This document shows positions 23,543 to 33,185 of a DNA stretch of 64,000 bases, in pieces (position 1 is the first letter of the stretch; every line of letters starts with the position of its first letter). The stretch lies in contig NZ_JASAOI010000044.1 in assembly GCF_029953285.1 (NCBI RefSeq), positions 1-64,000 on the forward strand. The letters are read 5' to 3'. Made by a program: the position numbers and the translations under genes. Below the pieces are notes generated by a model. The model did no database searches, was not told the origin of the DNA, and was given only the letters and a program-made list of their open reading frames with translations. Source of the DNA: Yinghuangia seranimata (lineage in GTDB: Bacteria > Actinomycetota > Actinomycetes > Streptomycetales > Streptomycetaceae).

Positions 23543-24988
23543 TCACCAGGGCGCGACGGCGTAGTCCTTCAGGAAGCACCCGAACGGCGGCTCGGCCGCC
23601 TCGTTCTCACCGCGCACCACCGGGTCGTACACGCGCGCCGCGCCGTCGACGACGTCCAGGGGCGTGCGGAATCCCGCCCGTGCCACGCGCTCGCGGTCCG
23701 GCATCGGCTTCTCGTCGGTGATCCAGCCGGTGTCCACGCTCGTCATGTAGACGCCCTGCCGCGCCAGGTCGGCCGCGCTCGTCCGCGTGAGCATGTTCAG
23801 CGCCGCCTTCGCCATATTCGTGTGCGGGTGCCCCGGCGCCTTGTAGTGCCGGTTGAACTGCCCCTCGACCGCCGACACGTTCACGACGTAGCGGCGCTCC
23901 GCGGGCGCCTTCAAAAGCAGCGGCAGCAGCCGGCTCACCAGCAGGAACGGCGCCGTGACGTTGACCAGCTGCACCTCGAGCAGCTCGACCGGGTCGACCT
24001 CCTCGACGCGCCGCGACCACGAGTTCGCGGGCGACGGGTCGGGGACCAGGCCCGCCGCGTCCAACGGCAGCGCGGGCGCACCCGATCCGCGGCCGAGTAT
24101 CCCTGACCCCGCCCCCGCCGCGAGCGCGGGCAGCGGCTCCGGCAGCTCGGCCGGCGCGGTCAGCGCGGTGACCGGCTCGAACGCCGCCGCGCCCAGCGCC
24201 GCCCGCTCGGCCGCCAGCAGCGGCGCGTACGACGCCGGCGGCCGCCGCACGGTCTGCGCGGCGTTGTTGACCAGGATGTCCAACGGGCGTCCCTCGGCGA
24301 CCAGTTCGTCGCACCACGCGAGCACCCGCCCCGGGTCGCGCAGGTCCACGGGCACGACGGTGAGGCGCTCGGCCCACACGGCGTGGTCCGGGGCCGCAGC
24401 GAACCGGGTGCGGGTGTCGTGGGGGAAGCGCGAGGTGACCATGACCTCGGCGCCGTCGCGCAGCAGCTTGAGGACCAGCTCGTAGCCGATCTTCACGCGG
24501 CCGCCGGTGACCAGCGCGCGGCGTCCGGTCAGGTCGGCGCGGGCCCGGCGGCGGGCCCGGTTCTCGGCCGCGCACGGCGGGCACAGCTGGTGGTAGAAGC
24601 CGTCGACCTGCATGTACGGCTGCTTGCAGATGTAGCAGCGCAGGCCGGGCACCAGGCCGACCGGTCCGGCGGGCGAGGCGCTCTCGTCGAGCGGTTCGTC
24701 GTCGACGCGGTGGTCGGCGCCGGTCGCGGTCTGGGCGATCACCGCAGCGCGCGCGGCGGACCGTGCCGCGCCGCGGGCGGCCCGGCGGCGCTTGCGGCCC
24801 GACTTGGTGAACGCCGCGACGGCCTGCTCGATGCGGATCCGCTGCGGGTCGAAGGGCTCCAGGTCCTCGTACGCGGCGAGCCGCGCGAGGCAGGCCTCGA
24901 GCTCGGGGTCGGTACCGACCTGCGCGGGGCGCGGCCGGTGGATACGGGCAGACGGCACCTCTGGGGGTGCCGGAGTGGTCTCGGTCAT
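23543..24988 (-). CDS. Atypical SDR-family protein with zinc-ribbon-like insertion
   Basis: A 481-aa protein. Residues 1-110 are charged and Ala/Arg-rich. Residues about 118-142 carry a four-cysteine motif (CYICKQ and CPPC) like a zinc ribbon. A Rossmann SDR domain follows: TGGRVKIGYELVLKLLRDGAEVMVTSR (in parts), DILVNNAAQTVRR, NVSAVEGQFNR, and HTNMAKAALNMLTRT. The catalytic Tyr of YxxxK is replaced (T-N-M-A-K) and the glycine motif TGxxxGxG is altered to TGGRVKIG, so classical dehydrogenase activity is doubtful. The SDR core also has a long insertion (about 270-330). Conserved as a family in actinobacteria as far as I recall; function unknown. Confidence 0.8.
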   Translation of the reverse strand: MTETTPAPPEVPSARIHRPRPAQVGTDPELEACLARLAAYEDLEPFDPQRIRIEQAVAAFTKSGRKRRRAARGAARSAARAAVIAQTATGADHRVDDEPLDESASPAGPVGLVPGLRCYICKQPYMQVDGFYHQLCPPCAAENRARRRARADLTGRRALVTGGRVKIGYELVLKLLRDGAEVMVTSRFPHDTRTRFAAAPDHAVWAERLTVVPVDLRDPGRVLAWCDELVAEGRPLDILVNNAAQTVRRPPASYAPLLAAERAALGAAAFEPVTALTAPAELPEPLPALAAGAGSGILGRGSGAPALPLDAAGLVPDPSPANSWSRRVEEVDPVELLEVQLVNVTAPFLLVSRLLPLLLKAPAERRYVVNVSAVEGQFNRHYKAPGHPHTNMAKAALNMLTRTSAADLARQGVYMTSVDTGWITDEKPMPDRERVARAGFRTPLDVVDGAARVYDPVVRGENEAAEPPFGCFLKDYAVAPW

Positions 24989-25127
24989 CGCGGCGCTCCC
25001 CTTGGCGTCGTCTTGGGACAGGCGGTGCGGGCCCTACGGCTCGGCGGCGGGGCGTTCCCCGCCGCTCGCACTCGCGCCTGCTGCTCGCGTATTCACACGG
25101 CTTCTCCCTCTGTGTATGCGGACGCCT

Positions 25128-25201
25128 CGGGCCGGGCCGGATTCGAACCGGCGTTTCCCCACGGCTGGTCGGGGGTGCGCCAACCACTGCGCTACCAGCC
25201 C
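25128..25201 (-). tRNA. tRNA-like sequence with irregular anticodon arm (undetermined or pseudo-tRNA)
   Basis: Read on the minus strand, it has a 7-bp acceptor stem (GGGCTGG/CCGGCCC with one T-G pair), TA at 8-9, a D stem GCGC/GCGC with a GTGG loop, and a perfect T arm GCCGG-TTCGAAT-CCGGC. The region between the D and T arms is 24 nt instead of about 23. It cannot form a standard 5-bp stem with a 7-nt loop: CCCC pairs with GGGG only around a loop with no T33. No CCA is encoded. It is either a decayed tRNA or a tRNA-like RNA with another role. No anticodon can be assigned. Confidence 0.6.
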
Positions 25202-25326
25202 CTGACGTGCCGTCACCGTACCGGCGCAACAGGCGCCACGGCACGGGGATTTCCCCCGCTGTGCCGGTTGGCCGGGTGGACGGGGTAGCGTCGGCGCGTC
25301 GCCGTACCGATCACCGGGAGCAGGGC

Positions 25327-25797
25327 ATGACCGTCGAAAAGTGGAGCACCCTCGAGGAGATCGCCGAGGCGCGGGCGCGCTTCGAGGCCGCGATCCCCGG
25401 CTGGCGGGCGCCCGCGGCGTTCGGCGTCGGCATCGCCGCTCGCGAGCCCGACGACGCGCACCCCGAGGCGGTGTTCCCGGTGGTCAACGTCGGGAAGGGC
25501 CCGCTGCCCGCGGTGGTCATGGCGACCGTGTGCGGGCACAGCGGCGGCACCGCGAGCTACGAACTGACGCGGGAGCGGCTGGCCGAGGCGATCGCGCTGG
25601 CCGAGCCGGCCGAGGCGTGCACGGACGTCCCGCACCCGAACATCAAGGCGTGGCGCGGACTGCTGGCCGACCTCGACGAGGCCGGCGACGCGGCGTTCGC
25701 CGTCGCGGTGTTCGTGGGGGACCTGGCCGACCCGGTCGCGGACGGACACGACGCGGCGTTCCGGCGGGCCGTCGCCACGGACGGCACCGTGCAGTAG
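25327..25797 (+). CDS. Hypothetical protein, 156 aa
   Basis: I do not recognise it. It is soluble, acidic, with no signal peptide. The N terminus (TVEKWSTLEEIAEARARFEAAIPGW) is helical, and the middle (VFPVVNVGKGPLPAVVMATVCGHSGGTASYELT, in parts) looks like a strand-helix core. The C terminus is helical. The ATG at 25327 follows GGAG. It is first after the tRNA-like sequence and is transcribed towards the next unknown gene. Confidence 0.7.
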   Translation: MTVEKWSTLEEIAEARARFEAAIPGWRAPAAFGVGIAAREPDDAHPEAVFPVVNVGKGPLPAVVMATVCGHSGGTASYELTRERLAEAIALAEPAEACTDVPHPNIKAWRGLLADLDEAGDAAFAVAVFVGDLADPVADGHDAAFRRAVATDGTVQ

Positions 25798-25897
25798 AGG
25801 CCGGAGCGGGAGCGGTCGGACCCGCACTGTCCCGGAATGACCGTTTCTGCGCGAACGCGTAGTGACCCTGGCCGGGAATGATCGATAGGGTCCCGGC

Positions 25898-26347
25898 ATG
25901 CCCAGCCGTTCGGCACCGCGGTTCAGTTGTCTCTCCATCGTCGTCGCCAGCGTGCTGGTGATCGGCCTGGTGGTCGGGGGCCTGGTCGTCATGCTCAAGC
26001 TCGAGGCGCGCCGCGACCTCAAGCGCACCGACAAGCTCGCCCTGGAGCACGCGCGGCACTGGGCCACCGTGGTCGCGGGGGAGATGGACGCCGGGGCGTC
26101 ACCGATGAGCGACGCGCTCCAGGTGGACTTCTTCCAGGTCAAGGTCAAGGTCGTGACGCTCGAGCGCAGCGCCGTAGGCGTCACCGGCATCGTCAAGGCC
26201 GAGGAGAAGCGCACCACCACGTTCGGGCACTCGGTCGTGCACCGCTGCTTCTCCTACGACATACCCGTCAAGCCGCGCGGCCAGGACCGGTTCGCGGTGC
26301 TGCGGGTCACGTGCCCGCCCGTGCTGCCGGGGATCGGCGGCGGCTGA
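25898..26347 (+). CDS. Membrane-anchored hypothetical protein, 149 aa
   Basis: One N-terminal membrane segment (about 12-33, IVVASVLVIGLVVGGLVVML) is followed by an extracytoplasmic domain of about 110 residues with two Cys (RCFSYDI and VTCPPV) that could form a disulfide. I do not recognise the family. It is followed by a strong bidirectional hairpin. Confidence 0.68.
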   Translation: MPSRSAPRFSCLSIVVASVLVIGLVVGGLVVMLKLEARRDLKRTDKLALEHARHWATVVAGEMDAGASPMSDALQVDFFQVKVKVVTLERSAVGVTGIVKAEEKRTTTFGHSVVHRCFSYDIPVKPRGQDRFAVLRVTCPPVLPGIGGG

Positions 26348-26379
26348 GCGGCGGCCGAACCGGCCCCGGGAACGCCGAA

Positions 26380-26423
26380 GCCGGACGGCGCGCGGGTGCC
26401 CTACCCACCGCGCGCCGTCCGGC
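26380..26423. terminator. Bidirectional terminator-like hairpin
   Basis: Perfect 16-bp stem GCCGGACGGCGCGCGG / CCGCGCGCCGTCCGGC with a 12-nt loop, located between two convergent genes (the 149-aa protein and the last gene of the ABC operon). Confidence 0.8.
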
Positions 26424-26447
26424 CGTTTGGTTCCGCGCCCGTGCCGG

Positions 26448-27289
<842 letters not shown>

Positions 27290-27293
<4 letters not shown>

Positions 27294-28327
27294 GCCAGGA
27301 TCCCTTCCTCGACGCGCAGGCACGCGGCGGCCCCCGTGCCGTCCTCGACCAGCGCCGGCTTCTCGGTGCGGCACCGGTCGACGGCGAACGCGCACCGGTC
27401 CGCGAACGCGCAGCCCGTCGGCGCCTCCGCCAGCGACACCGGCCGCCCGGAGATGGCCGTCGGCGGCTCCGCGCCCTCCTCCAGGCGCGGAGTCGACGCG
27501 AGCAACGCCGCGGTGTACGGGTGCCGCGGCCGGGCGAACAGCTCGGCGGCGGGCCGCGACTCGACGATCCGGCCCGCGTACATCACGTAGATGCGGTCGC
27601 AGATCGCCGCCGCCAGCTCCAGGTCGTGCGTCACGAACAGCATGCCCGTGCCGTGCGTCGCCTGGAGGCGGCGCAGGATGCCCACCACCTCTGCCTGCGT
27701 GGTGACGTCCAGCGCCGTGGTCGGCTCGTCCGCCAGCAGCAGCGCCGGGTCGCTGGTCAGCGCCGCGGCGATGACCACGCGCTGGAGCATGCCGCCCGAG
27801 AACTCGTGCGGGAAGCGCCGCAGCGCGCCCTTCGGGTCGCGGATGCCCACCTCGGTGAGCAGCTCCTCGGCCCGGGCGAGCGCGTCCTTCTTGGACATGC
27901 CGCCCAGCCGCAGGCCCTCGGTGAGGAAGTCCCCGACCCGGCGCATCGGGTTCACCGACGCGCGCGGGTCCTGGAAGACCATCGACACCTTGTTCCTGCG
28001 GAGGTCGCGCAGCCCGGCGGGGCCGGCCGTGAGCACGTCCGTGCCCTCGACCCGGACCTCGCCGGTGGTGCGCGCGTTCTTCGGCAGAAGTCCGAGCACC
28101 GTGCGGCAGGCCACCGACTTGCCCGAGCCGGACTCGCCGACCAGGCCGATGGTCTCGCCGCGTTCGACGCGCAGGCTCACCCCGTCCAGGATGGGCCGGG
28201 CGGCCGCGCCGTCCGGGAGGCGCAGGGTCACGTCGTCCAGCGCCAGCAGGGGTGTGGCGCTGTCCGCGGCCCGGGTCGCCGGGACGCTGTTCTTCTTCTT
28301 CGTGGTGCTCTTCGTCGTGTCGGCCAT
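27290..28327 (-). CDS. Opp-type ABC importer ATPase, OppD/DppD-like
   Basis: A 345-aa ATPase. A Lys/Thr-rich N-terminal tail (DTTKSTTKKKNS) is followed by an ABC domain with Walker A GESGSGKSV, Q-loop VFQDPRASVNPMR, signature FSGGMLQRVVIAAAL, Walker B LLLADEPTTALD and H-loop LFVTHDLELAA. The C-terminal oligopeptide-transporter domain carries the family cysteines (GCAFADRCAFAVDRCRTEKPAL, in parts), known to bind an Fe-S cluster in some members. The ATG at 28327 has GAGAGG upstream, and the permease gene ends 5 bp before it. Confidence 0.93.
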
Positions 28328-28332
28328 GTCCG

Positions 28333-29232
28333 TCACCTCTCCCGCTTCGCGACGCGGTCGGCGAGGCCCTCGCCGACGATCCCGAACGCCACCACCGCGA
28401 TCACGATGGCCGTCGCGGGGGCGAAGGCGGGCAGCATGACGTCCTTGACCAGGGGGCTCTGGCCCGCGTTGACCATGACACCCCAGTCCGCGGTCGGCTC
28501 CTGCACGCCGAACCCCAGGTAGGAGAGGCCGGCGAGCTCGATCAGCGCGTACCCGAAGCTGATCGCGGCCTGCGCGAACACGGTCGGGACGATGTTGGGG
28601 ATCAGGTGCTTCGTGCAGATCGACCAGGCCGACCAGCCCTGCACCTTGTACGCCTCGATGTACGGCCGGGACTGCTCCTGCCGGGCCACCGAGCGGACGA
28701 ACCGCCCGACGTACGGGGTGTACGCGACCATCATGGCGATGACCGGCGCGGTGAGCCCCGCGCCGTAGACCGCGACGCACAGCATGGCGAGCAGCATCGC
28801 GGGGAACGCGAACAGCATGTCCATGGAGCGGGACAGGAGCGAGTCGACCCAGCCGCCGCGCCACGCGGCGACGACGCCCATGACGATGCCGAGCAGGGTG
28901 GACACGCCGACCACCAGCAGCGGACCGAGCAGTCCGGTGCGGGCGCCGTAGAGCAGCCGGGAGAACGTGTCGCGGCCCGACTGGTCGGTGCCCAGCCAGT
29001 GGTTGGGGCTGGAACCCGCGAGCGAGTTCTTCAGGTTGATCTGCTCGGGGTCGTACGGCGCGAGCAGCGGCGCGAAGATCGCCGTCAGCACCAGCAGCAC
29101 CAGGACCACGACGGCCACGGTGAAGAGGGGGCCGTTCGCGGCGAGCGCGCGTATCCGGGCCGGTGCGCCGCGGCGCATGCGCGGCGATTCCGGGGTTCCG
29201 CCCTGGACGAGCGGGGGAGCGGCGGCGGTCAC
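28333..29232 (-). CDS. Opp-type ABC permease, OppC/DppC-like
   Basis: A 299-aa protein with an N-terminal anchor helix (LFTVAVVVLVLLVLTAIFAPLL) followed by APYDPEQINL and WLGTDQSGRDTFSRLLYGAR, the standard OppC signature. Five more membrane segments follow, with the coupling helix EAYKVQGWSAWSICTKHLIPN (in parts). The GTG overlaps the OppB-like stop (GTGA). It forms the translocation pore with the next gene upstream. Confidence 0.93.
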   Translation of the reverse strand: MTAAAPPLVQGGTPESPRMRRGAPARIRALAANGPLFTVAVVVLVLLVLTAIFAPLLAPYDPEQINLKNSLAGSSPNHWLGTDQSGRDTFSRLLYGARTGLLGPLLVVGVSTLLGIVMGVVAAWRGGWVDSLLSRSMDMLFAFPAMLLAMLCVAVYGAGLTAPVIAMMVAYTPYVGRFVRSVARQEQSRPYIEAYKVQGWSAWSICTKHLIPNIVPTVFAQAAISFGYALIELAGLSYLGFGVQEPTADWGVMVNAGQSPLVKDVMLPAFAPATAIVIAVVAFGIVGEGLADRVAKRER

Positions 29233-30188
29233 TTCTGGTCACCTCCCAGCGCGACGCGCGGGTCGATCAGGGGTTGGAGCAGGTCGACGATCAGGTTGGC
29301 GATCATGAACACCGCCACGACGAGCAGCGTCACTGCCTGCACGACGGGGAAGTCCTTGGCCGTCACCGACTTGATCAGCAGCGAGCCGACCCCCTGGACA
29401 CTGAACGCGGTCTCCACGATCGACGTCGCGACGAGCATGCTCGCCACCATGGTGCCGACCACCGTGACGATCGGGCCCAGCGCGTTGCGGAGCACGTGCT
29501 TGCGGATGACCTGCCCTTCCGGCACGCCACGGGCGCGGGCGACCTCCACGTGCTCACGGGAGAGCTCGTCGAGCATCGAGGCGCGGGTGACGCGTGCCAG
29601 CAGGCCGGCGAACATGAGCGCGAGCGCGAAGGCCGGCAGCGTGAGGTGCCACAGCATGTCCGAGAAACCCTCGCCGGCACCGTAGATCGGGAACCAGCCG
29701 AGCTTCACCGAGAAGATCGACAGGAGCACGATCGCGGCGATGTACGACGGGATGGCGACCGCCATGCCGGTCCACACCAGCACGATCTTGTCGATCAGGC
29801 CGGGGCGCAGCGCCGAGAGGATGCCGAGCGCGAGGCCGAGCACGGCGATGATCACCATGGCGTACACCACGAGGAAGAGCGTGGTCGGCAGCTTGTCGGT
29901 GATCATCGTGCTGATGTCCTGGTGGAACTGGACGGAGCGTCCGAAGTCGCCGCTGAGGACGTCGCCGAGCCACAGGAAGTACTGCTTCAGGAACGGCTGG
30001 TCCAGGTGGTACTGCGCGGTGAGCACGGCGCGGGACTCCGGCGTGATCGGACGCCCGCGCATGAGGAACGTCACGGGGTCGCCCGGGGCAAGGTGCACGG
30101 CGCTGAACACCACGAAAGACGTGGCGAACAGCACCAGCACCATGCCCACGACGCGCCCCGCGAGGAAGCGGAGCAGATTGCGGTTCAT
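29229..30188 (-). CDS. Opp-type ABC permease, OppB/DppB-like
   Basis: A 319-aa permease. It starts NRNLLRFLAGRVVGMVLVLF with VHLAPGDPVTFLMRG, the OppB signature, and has the coupling loop VEVARARGVPEGQVIRKHVLRNALGPIV (in parts), with about six membrane segments. The ATG shares one base with the stop of the binding-protein gene (TGATG), so translation is coupled. Confidence 0.93.
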   Translation of the reverse strand: MNRNLLRFLAGRVVGMVLVLFATSFVVFSAVHLAPGDPVTFLMRGRPITPESRAVLTAQYHLDQPFLKQYFLWLGDVLSGDFGRSVQFHQDISTMITDKLPTTLFLVVYAMVIIAVLGLALGILSALRPGLIDKIVLVWTGMAVAIPSYIAAIVLLSIFSVKLGWFPIYGAGEGFSDMLWHLTLPAFALALMFAGLLARVTRASMLDELSREHVEVARARGVPEGQVIRKHVLRNALGPIVTVVGTMVASMLVATSIVETAFSVQGVGSLLIKSVTAKDFPVVQAVTLLVVAVFMIANLIVDLLQPLIDPRVALGGDQK

Positions 30189-31813
30189 CAGCTCGCGGAC
30201 CCCAGGAGCGCGGCCCACGGGTACGTCATCTGCGTGATGTTCGGGGTCACGCCCGTCACGCGCTTGCCGAGGTAGAGCGACAGCGGCGAGTCCCACAGCG
30301 GGATGCCCGGCATCTCGCGAAGCGTGATCTCCTGCAGCTTGTACGTCAGTTCGGCGCGGGTCCCGGGGTCGTTGGTGCCGAGGGCCTGCTGCGCGATCGC
30401 GTCGTACTCAGGGTTCGACCAGCTGCCGTAGTTGGCGAACTCCCCGGTCTGGAAGGTCTGGTAGAACTCCAGCGGGTCGGGCGTGAGGTCGTAGCCGCTG
30501 GTGACCAGCAGGTCGATGCCGTCGCGCTGGCTCGGGTCGGTGAACAGCGCGGTGTACGCGTCCGGCGCGATGGTCTTCAGCTCGACCTGGAGGCCGATCG
30601 CCTTCGCGGCGTCCGCGATGGCGTTGCAGGAGACGGTGAGCTCAGGGGCCAGCGGGCTGGTCGCGATGACGATCTTCTTGCCGCCCGCGCCCGCCTCCTT
30701 GATGAGGTTCTTGGCACCTTCGACGTCCTGGACGAGCGGCGGCAGCGCGTCGTACTTGGCCTTCGCCTGGTCCGCCGGGGTGGTCGCCCAGGCGGCGGGC
30801 GGGGCGCCGGCCTTGGAGACCGTGCCGTAGCCGTTGACGCCGGCCTGGACGATGCCCTGGCGGTCGATCGCCATGGACAGCGCGCGGCGCACGCGCACGT
30901 CGCCGAGCGCGCCCTTGAGGCTGGTCACCGCGGCCGAGTAGCTGCCGGTGATGTCGCCGAAGTAGAGGTGGCCGTCACCGGTCTTGAGCTTGTCGTACGC
31001 GGTGGTGGGCAGCAGGTAGCCGCCGTCGACGTCGCCGGTCAGCAGCGCGTTCGCGCGCGCGGCCGGGTCCTGGATGAAGACGAACTCGATCTCGTTCGCC
31101 TTCGGCATGAGCGTGCTGTCCCAGTACGCGTCGTTCTTCTTGAGCGTGATGCTCGTGCCGGCCTTCCACTCCTTGAGCGAGAAGGGGCCCGTGCAGTTCA
31201 CGCCGACCGCGGGGTTGCCGTAGTCCTTGCCGGCCTTCTCCAGGAACGCCTTGCTCTCGATCGAGCCCGGCGTGGCGGCGAGTTCCTCGTTGAGCAGCAC
31301 GTCCGGGCGCTTGAGCTTGATGGTGACCTCGAGCGGCGCGGTCGCCTTGATGGTGTCGACGTTCTTGAAGACGGTGCTGTACGAACCGCCGACCGCCGGG
31401 TCGCGCTGGTGCTCGAGGCTGGCCACCACGTCGTCGGCGGTCATCGTCGTGCCGTCGTGGAACTTGACGCCCTCACGCAGCGTGTAGACCCAGGTCAGCG
31501 GGTCAGGGTTGGCGGAGCTCTTGGCCAGCGCCGGGGTGATCTTCAGGTCCGGGTTCACCCGGAACAGCGACTCGCAGACGTTCGAGACCACCGTGCTCGG
31601 CGGGTAGTCGAAGGCGTAGGCGGGGTCCAGCGACTGCGGCTCGGCGTACAGCGACCACTTGACGTGGTCGATCGGCCCCTTGGCCGCGGGCGTGTCGACC
31701 TGGGTCTTGAAGTCGGCGGTCGACGACCCGGATCCGTTGTCGCTGTTGTCCCCTCCCGAGCACCCGACGGCGGTCAGGGCGACGACAGCGGAGATTGCGG
31801 CGGTTCTGAGCAT
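30188..31813 (-). CDS. Extracellular solute-binding lipoprotein, family 5 (OppA/DppA-like)
   Basis: A 541-aa cluster C binding protein. The signal sequence ends in a lipobox (LTAVGC) followed by a Gly/Ser/Asp-rich tether. The mature part has family-5 signatures: WTYTLREGVKFHDGTTMTADDVVASL (in parts), YWDSTLMPKANEIEFVF, RRALSMAIDRQGIV. First gene of the operon. Start is uncertain: ATG 31813, GTG 31828 and ATG 31855 are in frame, and 31813 gives the most usual lipoprotein leader. A LacI-family regulator is divergent, which suggests an oligosaccharide or glycoside rather than a peptide. That is inference. Confidence 0.92.
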   Translation of the reverse strand: MLRTAAISAVVALTAVGCSGGDNSDNGSGSSTADFKTQVDTPAAKGPIDHVKWSLYAEPQSLDPAYAFDYPPSTVVSNVCESLFRVNPDLKITPALAKSSANPDPLTWVYTLREGVKFHDGTTMTADDVVASLEHQRDPAVGGSYSTVFKNVDTIKATAPLEVTIKLKRPDVLLNEELAATPGSIESKAFLEKAGKDYGNPAVGVNCTGPFSLKEWKAGTSITLKKNDAYWDSTLMPKANEIEFVFIQDPAARANALLTGDVDGGYLLPTTAYDKLKTGDGHLYFGDITGSYSAAVTSLKGALGDVRVRRALSMAIDRQGIVQAGVNGYGTVSKAGAPPAAWATTPADQAKAKYDALPPLVQDVEGAKNLIKEAGAGGKKIVIATSPLAPELTVSCNAIADAAKAIGLQVELKTIAPDAYTALFTDPSQRDGIDLLVTSGYDLTPDPLEFYQTFQTGEFANYGSWSNPEYDAIAQQALGTNDPGTRAELTYKLQEITLREMPGIPLWDSPLSLYLGKRVTGVTPNITQMTYPWAALLGSAS

Positions 31814-31906
31814 GCGCAAGAAACCCACCCCTTTCGGAGGGAGTACGGGGGGCATGAGGAGCGTGCCGAGGAAGGATGTCGCAGACAGGTGTCGGCGAGT
31901 ATTGAC

Positions 31907-31922
31907 GCGGGAACGTTCCCGC
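31907..31922. promoter_or_regulatory. Palindromic LacI-type operator 1
   Basis: Perfect 16-bp palindrome GCGGGAACGTTCCCGC with the central CG typical of LacI/GalR operators. It lies in the gap between the divergent importer operon and the LacI gene. Confidence 0.8.
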
Positions 31923-31932
31923 ACAAGGGTTT

Positions 31933-31949
31933 GCGGGAACGATTCCCGC
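31933..31949. promoter_or_regulatory. Palindromic LacI-type operator 2
   Basis: GCGGGAA-CGA-TTCCCGC: the same half-sites as operator 1 with one extra central base, centred about 26.5 bp away. The odd spacing would weaken or alter binding. Both sites lie between the importer start and the regulator start, so they probably control both directions. Confidence 0.7.
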
Positions 31950-32012
31950 GAGGTCACAGCGTTGTAACCGGGGGCTGTATCGCGGGCCCGTCACCATGTC
32001 AGGATCGAGGCC

Positions 32013-33095
32013 ATGAACGAACCAGATCGTCGGGTCGGGGGACGCGGGGGCGGCGTCGGCCGCCGACCGGGTTCCGGTGCGCCCGCCGTGCCACGGGTAC
32101 GGCTCGTCGACGTCGCCCGCGAAGCGGGCCTGTCCAAGACCACCGTTTCCGCGGCACTCAACGGAACCGGGCGGCTGTCCGACGCGGTGCGTGCGCACGC
32201 CCGCGAAACCGCACGCCGGCTCGGCTACCGCCCCAACGCCACCGCGCGCCTGCTGCGCGCCGGGCACGCACGGCTCATCGGATTCGCGGTGCGCGAGTAC
32301 GTGGCCGCCCCCTGGGTGTACATGGAATCGCCCTACTTCACCCAACTGACCAACGCCACCGCGCGCGCCGCCATGGAACACGGGCACGCACTGGTCCTGC
32401 TGCCCAACCACTCGGGGCGCGACGAGTGGGCCGACCTCCCGCTCGACGCCGTGTGCATCAACGACCCGATCATCGACGACCCGCTCGTCGACGACTTCCT
32501 CGCGGCCGGCATCCCCGTGGTCTCCGACCGGCGCGTCGACGGCCAACCGGGCGGCTACTGGGTCGACATGGACCACGACCTCGCCATCCGCGGCGTCCTC
32601 GACCACCTCGCCGACAACGGCGCGACCGACATCGTCACCCTCGCGGCCGGCAGCGACACGCTGTTCACCGTGCGGTCCCTCGAGGTGCAGGCGCAGTGGG
32701 CCGCCGAACGCGGCGTGCGCACGCGCGTCGAGGTCGTCGAAAAGCCGGGCTACGGGCACACGTTGGCGAGCGTCGAGAAGGTCCTGGGAGACGACGACCG
32801 GCCCGACGCGCTGTTCATCCTCACCGAGACCAGCCCGCTCCTCGTCATCGACGCCGCGCGCCGGGCCGGCTACCGGGTGCCGGACGACCTGCTCATCGTG
32901 TGCGTGAGCGAGGACGGCATCGCCGAGCACACCGACCCCGGCATGACCACGCTCAGCCTCCAGCCCGAGGAACTCGCCCTCGCCGCCATGGAGTTGCTGG
33001 TCGAGGCGCTGTCAGGGGCGGCGCAGGACTCGCGCGGGATCGTCGTGCCGACGAAGCTGCACATCCGCGGCTCGACGGTCCGAAAATCGGGGTAG
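32013..33095 (+). CDS. LacI-family transcriptional regulator of the importer operon
   Basis: A 360-aa regulator. A Gly/Arg-rich N-terminal tail of about 28 residues precedes the LacI HTH (VRLVDVAREAGLSKTTVSAALNGTGRLSD, in parts). The hinge helix follows (GYRPNATARLLRAGHARLIGFAV). The periplasmic-binding-like sensor domain covers about 90-350. The best DNA site candidates are the two palindromes in its own promoter region. The likely ligand is the solute of the divergent importer or a derivative. Confidence 0.92.
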   Translation: MNEPDRRVGGRGGGVGRRPGSGAPAVPRVRLVDVAREAGLSKTTVSAALNGTGRLSDAVRAHARETARRLGYRPNATARLLRAGHARLIGFAVREYVAAPWVYMESPYFTQLTNATARAAMEHGHALVLLPNHSGRDEWADLPLDAVCINDPIIDDPLVDDFLAAGIPVVSDRRVDGQPGGYWVDMDHDLAIRGVLDHLADNGATDIVTLAAGSDTLFTVRSLEVQAQWAAERGVRTRVEVVEKPGYGHTLASVEKVLGDDDRPDALFILTETSPLLVIDAARRAGYRVPDDLLIVCVSEDGIAEHTDPGMTTLSLQPEELALAAMELLVEALSGAAQDSRGIVVPTKLHIRGSTVRKSG

Positions 33096-33119
33096 CCGCT
33101 CCCGCCCGTCGGCGCACGA

Positions 33120-33157
33120 CAGGGCCCCACACGCTCGAACGAGAGTGCGGGGCCCTG
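33120..33157. terminator. Bidirectional terminator-like hairpin
   Basis: CAGGGCCCCACAC pairs with GTGCGGGGCCCTG (one mismatch) around a short GCTCG...CGAG inner stem. It lies between the convergent LacI and DsbA-like genes. Confidence 0.75.
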
Positions 33158-33185
33158 GAGTTCGTGCCGGCCTGTGGCTGAAGGC

